Part shown: in pieces, positions 60,164 through 64,000 of the stretch
Layout of the letters: every line of letters begins with the position of its first letter
Position numbering within the stretch: the first letter of the stretch is position 1
NCBI RefSeq assembly: GCF_004664715.2
Contig: NC_051075.1
Location: 88,344,709-88,408,708 of the forward strand
DNA length: 64,000 nt
DNA from: Peromyscus leucopus
Lineage: Eukaryota; Chordata; Mammalia; Rodentia; Cricetidae
Direction: 5' to 3'
Position numbers and translations under genes: made by a program
The notes under the pieces: model-generated
What the model was told of the DNA's origin: nothing
Seen by the model: only the letters and a program-made list of their open reading frames with translations
Database searches by the model: none

Positions 60164-60923
60164 TTAAAAATTTTTTTTTTAATTTTTTTTTCTTTCATTT
60201 GTCTTTATTAAGAAATTTTCAGCCGGGCAGTGGTGGCGCACGCCTTTGATCCCAGCACTCGGGAGGCAGAGGCAGGCAGATCTCTGTGAGTTTGAGGCCA
60301 GCCTGGTCTACAGAGCAAGATCCAGGGCAGGCACCAAAACTACACAGAGAAACCCTGTCTCGAAAAACCAAAAAAAAAAAAAGAGAAAGAAAGAAAGAAA
60401 GAAAGGAAGGAAGGAAGGAAGGAAGGAAGGAAGGAAGGAAGGAAGGAAGGAAGGAAGGAAGGAAGGAAGGAAGAAAGGAAGAGAGAGAGAGAAAAAGAAA
60501 GAAAGAGAGAAAGAGAGAGAGAGAGAAAGAAAGAGAGAAAGAAAGAAAGAAATTTTCTACTTACTCCACATACTATCCACAGATTCCCCCTCTTCCCTCC
60601 TCCCTCCTCCTACCCCCCAGCACTCTTTCCCAAGCCACCCCACATCCCCCAAATCGAGGTCTCCCATGGGGAGTCAGCAGAACCCAGCACACCTAGGCCG
60701 GTCCAAGCCCCTTCCCACTGCACCAAAGCTGTGCAAAGTGTCACACCACAGGCACCGGGTTCCAGAAGCCTGCCCATAGACCAGGAACAGATCCCGATCC
60801 CCCTGCCTGGGTATCCCCCAAACAGTTCCAGCCAAACAATCGCCTTCCGTATCCAGAGGGCCTAGTCCAGTCCCATGGGGTCACCACAGCCACCAGTCCA
60901 CAGTTCATGGGCTTCCACTAGTG
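60164..60923 (-). mobile_element. L1 3' fragment nested in ORR1
   Basis: Target duplication GGCCACACCTACTTT at 60149-60163 and 60924-60938. T-rich tail on the left, then reverse L1 3' UTR (GAGGTCTCCCATGGGGAGTC; CCAGTCCACAGTTCATGG). About 400 bp of L1 is present. A polyadenylation signal shows as CTTTATTA near 60203. Confidence 0.92.
60221..60546 (+). mobile_element. B1 SINE nested in L1, with (GAAA/GGAA)n tail
   Basis: GCCGGGCAGTGGTGGCGCAC to CCTGTCTCGAAAAACC, then about 170 bp of GAAA/GGAA/GAGA repeats. Target duplication AAGAAATTTTC at 60210-60220 and 60547-60557. The Lys/Glu/Arg-rich frames here come from the tail. Confidence 0.97.
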
Positions 60924-61015
60924 GGCCACACCTACTTTAACAGGGCCACACCTCTTAATAATGCCACTCCCTATGGGCCTATGGAAGTCATTTTTATTCA
61001 AACAACCACACCTTG

Positions 61016-61649
61016 CCTTGTCATTAATTCCATTATTTGAACTCCATTTGAACTCTATACTTACAAAGGAGATCAGTATGTTTGCTCACTTATACTTAAC
61101 TAAAAACATCATGTTGCACATGAAGCTTATCTACTATATAGTTGTTTTGTTGTTGGTTTCACTACAGTTTGCTTTTGTTTTTGGAGTTTTTATTTGTTTG
61201 TTTGTTTTCTCTTTACGAGGCAAGAGACCAGCAGTAACCAATGTTATCTTGTCATTTTACAAACAGCTATCTTAAGACCTGGTACATTCCTACATTTCAA
61301 GTGCTTACTATATATCTGCTAAATTAAATGCATGAATTAAATTAGGATTGCTCCATTTACAAATCTATGCTTTTCCAGTACGATCATGTATAATAAGACT
61401 AAAGAGTGTAAACTAATTCACGCTCTGTGGTTCCTTCCTACTCCATAACTCAGCTAATCTGAATCATCACATGTTCCAAGGTTAAGTGTCCATCTAGTAC
61501 GATAACAAATAGAATAGATATGTCAGTTAACAAAGCTGGCATTTATATTTTAAGAAACAAAGATCTAAAGAAATTACTCTTCACACAGCTGTTATTCTAA
61601 AATACGACCTAATGTTTTTAAATATTTAAACAAAATTTTAATTATTGTA
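61016..61649. other. Intergenic, nothing recognised
   Basis: AT-rich. No gene or repeat that I can support. Confidence 0.5.
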
Positions 61650-61823
61650 TGGGTGAGTGTCTATGTGGAGGTATGTGTACATGAGTTGTCTGCAGAGGCC
61701 AGAAGAAGGTGTCAGATCCTCTGGAGCTGCAGTTGCAAGCAGTTGTGAGCTGCACTTACGTGGCCGCTAGGTCCTCTGCACCAGCAGTCTGTATTCTTAC
61801 CTACTGAACCATCTCTCCAGCCC
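61650..61823 (-). mobile_element. B3 SINE
   Basis: TGCAGAGGCCAGAAGAAGGT, GATCCTCTGGAGCTGCAGTT and ACTGAACCATCTCTCCAGCC are the reverse of a B3 SINE. Confidence 0.95.
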
Positions 61824-62751
61824 CTGCTCTAATTTTTAAGACTGCAGCACACTAGGATAATAATACTGTTATACACTATTAAGGAAGACCTATTTGGTTT
61901 GAAGTAACTGCTAGATTTGGAAGTATTCTGTAGCCTCAGATTTTATGTCAGTTTTTTAAAAAAGATTCACATGGAGACAAAAAGACTTTTAGGTTCTTAA
62001 CTGAAAAACTTGCAGGACCATTAAACTCAAAACCTCCAGAAAGAGGGAAATTTGTTTGTCAGTGGATTTGTTTGTTTGTTTGTTTGGGGGTATTTAAATA
62101 AGTAACTTGGTCCTTGAAAGGGAAGATGCAGAAATCAAAGGCCTGATTGTCTGGATCCTGCTTTGTGGTCATTATTCAACTGGGTTCCCAGCAGGCTGCA
62201 GTTGAAAGGAAAAGATCCAAGTTCTGCTTAAAAATCAGACTAAAGAGCTTGCTCAGCACCCTGCTCACATTATGCTGTTTGTATTCACCACTTAAAAGTC
62301 TTTGGACAGTAAGTTGTAGGCAATGACCTCAGGCTTCGGGGATATTCTTGGTTTATAGAAAGCACCCCTCTGACTTGCTTATGAGGAGAGGAATGTTTTT
62401 CATGGCTTTCACTTTTCTCAAAGGATTCCCCAAACATCGAGATCCTCAGGTATAATGAGATCCATGCAAGAACGTCACGAAAGAGAACTAATTTTTCCTA
62501 CTTCGTTGGGATAAGGAGAACAAAACCGAGTATTTCTGCTCATCTCCCTGACTAGTGAGGACTCTCACTCCTAGAGGGACAACGATTTTTTTTTCTTCTC
62601 TGTCTCACCATCTGCGAGAGTGAAGTTATATGCACAATCTATTTGAAATAATATTCGTACAATTTCCCAATCAAAAGACTCCTGTGGAGCTGAGATGCAA
62701 AAACATCAGGAGGATGTCAACACTGATATAAAGGCAGGGCTTTCTAAGGTT
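61824..62751. other. Scg3 distal upstream flank; (TTTG)n at about 62061-62085
   Basis: Unique-looking, with no named repeat other than the short TTTG tract. Confidence 0.45.
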
Positions 62752-62853
62752 TAATAGAATTATATCTCCTGAGTATAATTATATAGGTATAATAGAATTA
62801 TATCTCCTGAGTATAATTATATAGGTATAATAGAATTATACCTTTTGAGTATA
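62752..62853. repeat. 38-bp AT-rich tandem repeat, 2.7 copies
   Basis: Copies start at 62752, 62790 and 62828. The first two are identical over 38 bp (TAATAGAATTATATCTCCTG then AGTATAATTATATAGGTA). The third is partial with a few changes. Confidence 0.96.
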
Positions 62854-63223
62854 ACAGTAAGTGACTTTGGAGCAGATACTGCAAAAGAATCACAAGTCAA
62901 AATTAGTCAAGATTATCCATTTCTCCTTGACAGGTTCACAGTAGAGAGGGCGTTTAGTCCTTGAGATACAACAACCATGCCTAGCGTCCTGCAATCCGGC
63001 TGAACTCGGACATAGGAATATGCCCAGGACTGCGGCATGGAAAATACGCTAGCCTGCTTGTCGCCCCTCCCCTCTCCGTTCCCGCGGGATTGGAGTAGCT
63101 CTGGGTCGCTGACGCCATCCTCATGCCCCTGGTTTGCATGGAGCATGCGCCTCCTCCTCACTTCCTCTCCAGGAGCTAGTGGAGTAAAGCTACGCCCAGG
63201 CCCGCGTCCGCCCGTGCAGGAAC

Positions 63224-63250
63224 TTCAGCACCCGCGGAGCGGACAGCGCC
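63224..63250 (+). promoter_or_regulatory. Split RE1/NRSE (REST site), 8-bp spacer
   Basis: The left half TTCAGCACC (63224-63232) and right half GGACAGCGCC (63241-63250) are exact matches to both RE1 half-sites. The spacer is 8 bp instead of the usual 2, giving a half-site distance 6 bp longer than canonical, within the range known for non-canonical REST sites. It suits a neuroendocrine gene silenced elsewhere. Confidence 0.75.
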
Positions 63251-63320
63251 CGCTGCACCTGCTCACCTGCTCAAAGGCGAGCATCCTCTCCAGCCCTGAG
63301 CAACCGCTAGCGGCCCAGCT

Positions 63321-63376
63321 CCTTTCCCTCCCCTCGTCCAGGCTCCCTCCTTTCCCTCCCCTCGTCCAGGCTCCGG
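63321..63376. repeat. 28-bp tandem duplication in Scg3 5' region
   Basis: Two copies, starting at 63321 and 63349, share CCTTTCCCTCCCCTCGTCCA then GGCTCC, differing only in the last two bases of the unit. Pyrimidine-rich. Confidence 0.95.
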
Positions 63377-63478
63377 TCCCTGCCAGCTTCTTACTCCCCT
63401 TCTCATTCATAACAAAAGCTACAGCTCAGGGGCCCAGCGCCAGGCTCTTGCCAACAGAGAGCTGAAGAGCAAAGAAGA

Positions 63479-63569
63479 ATGAGGTTCCTTTGGACCGGCT
63501 CTTGGATACTGGTGTTGGTGCTCCATAGCGGCCCAATTCAAGCCTTTCCCAAACCCGAAGGCAGCCAAG
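63479..63569 (+). CDS. Scg3: Scg3 coding exon 1 (partial CDS, secretogranin III)
   Basis: It encodes MRFLWTGSWILVLVL.. through PIQAFPKPEGSQ, the N terminus of secretogranin III, an acidic granin of neuroendocrine dense-core granules that links chromogranin A to cholesterol-rich granule membrane and aids hormone sorting. Residues 1 to about 22 form a signal peptide (hydrophobic WILVLVL core, cleavage expected after IQA); the mature protein starts FPKP. The match to mouse Scg3 is nearly complete, including an H/N-S-G insert before PIQA that human SCG3 lacks. The ATG at 63479 is the expected start. The donor GTAAGT begins at 63570 and interrupts a codon in phase 1. The remaining exons lie beyond the window. 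The gene points away from Bmp5. Confidence 0.95.
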
Positions 63570-64000
63570 GTAAGTGGACATTTCTCTACTTCTGAGCTCT
63601 CTTTCATTTGGCCCAGCAAAGATAAAGCTCGGCGTGACCTGTGAGCTCTAAATCGCTTTGCCTAGTTTTTCTAACCAGATCTTATCCCTGCGTATTGGCA
63701 GAATCGTTTTGACTTCAGAGAACGAAGATGGATTTTTCTGCTTCACTTTTTAAATAATAGAGCAATAACATGGGCTATTTATAAGGATCTTATTTTGGAA
63801 AAGGGTGCAAGTGCTTGTTCTTAAAGTGGTTTGGAATGTTTTCCTAAGGTAATCTATTCATTACACATGCAGGATATTGTGATCTCCTTTAATGTGCCAG
63901 CAATGGTCATCAAATTTTAGTATTTCTAATTGAAAAGAGTTAATAAGCCAAGAATTAGAATTATATGTTAAATTTCTGATCAGAAAACGAAAGTGTGATT
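63570..64000 (+). other. Scg3: Scg3 intron 1 (start)
   Basis: It begins with a consensus donor and then becomes AT-rich. No repeat or second exon is seen before the window ends. Confidence 0.9.

Larger units (their letters stand above)
59876..61010 (-). mobile_element. ORR1-type solo LTR with nested insertions
   Basis: TGTCTTAGAGTTTCTATTGC to TTCAAACAACCACA. Perfect 5-bp target duplication CCTTG at 59871-59875 and 61011-61015. It is split by an L1 3' fragment that is itself split by a B1. Confidence 0.96.
62940..63478 (+). promoter_or_regulatory. Scg3: Scg3 promoter and 5' UTR region
   Basis: A GC- and CpG-richer stretch ends at the Scg3 ATG, in contrast to the AT-rich sequence before it. 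It contains an NRF1-like AGCATGCGCCT (63142-63152), a TGACG half-CRE at 63108-63112, CCCGCG/CGCCC Sp1-type motifs, the split RE1 and a 28-bp duplication. I see no TATA box close to the ATG, so the start is probably dispersed. The exact start site and 5' UTR limit are not resolved. Confidence 0.65.

Noticed and set aside
60246..60779. 177-residue Lys/Glu/Arg-rich frame
   Set aside because: It crosses a B1, its GAAA/GGAA tail and a reverse L1 3' UTR; three unrelated repeats make up the frame.
63037..63465. 142-residue plus-strand frame upstream of Scg3
   Set aside because: It is a GC-rich promoter/5' UTR frame in a different register from Scg3, with low-complexity Pro/Ser/Leu and a tandem duplication; no homology recognised.

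Overview
The window is nuclear DNA of a muroid rodent, most likely a cricetid (hamster, vole or deer-mouse group). The evidence is rodent-specific SINEs (B1, B2/B3, ID), rodent ORR1 LTRs and L1 3' ends, B1 copies with a cricetid-looking right half, and an abundant ERV2-type solo LTR family that I associate with cricetids rather than with Mus or Rattus. It is not a microbial window: there are no operons, CRISPR arrays or tRNA clusters, and nearly all open frames are chance frames in repeats.

Only two protein-coding gene ends are present, arranged head to head. At the left, on the minus strand, is coding exon 1 of Bmp5 (2348-2837), with its splice donor and 2.3 kb of intron 1. At the right, on the plus strand, is coding exon 1 of Scg3, secretogranin III (63479-63569), with its donor, the start of intron 1 and a GC-richer promoter. 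In human these genes lie on different chromosomes (BMP5 6p12, SCG3 15q21); in mouse they are neighbours on chromosome 9 in the same divergent arrangement. The roughly 60 kb between them should therefore hold an ancestral rodent rearrangement junction.

Layout. 1-12 kb: Bmp5 exon, intron and upstream flank, almost free of young repeats. 12-24 kb: ID, B1, B2 and L1 3' ends and a 20-bp minisatellite. 21-34 kb: a cluster of LTRs, including four solo LTRs of one family, all in the same orientation, each with a recognisable 6-bp target duplication and at nearly regular 4-kb steps, often nested in older MaLR elements. 36.8-41 kb: ORR1 LTRs and a 2.7-kb truncated L1. 42.2-44 kb: a near-complete ORR1 element with a primer-binding site. 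46.5-51 kb: a B1 cluster and two adjoining 52-bp minisatellite arrays that appear to be the same unit in opposite orientation, one interrupted by a solo LTR. 53.5-61 kb: SINEs, a MaLR LTR and a triple nest (ORR1, then L1, then B1) with all three target duplications readable. 62.7-64 kb: a 38-bp tandem repeat and the Scg3 promoter, which carries a split RE1/NRSE (REST site) and a 28-bp tandem duplication.

The two genes do not act in one pathway (BMP ligand versus dense-core-granule protein). Their adjacency reflects chromosome history. No new protein-coding system was found; the most unusual structures are the inverted minisatellite pair and the split RE1.
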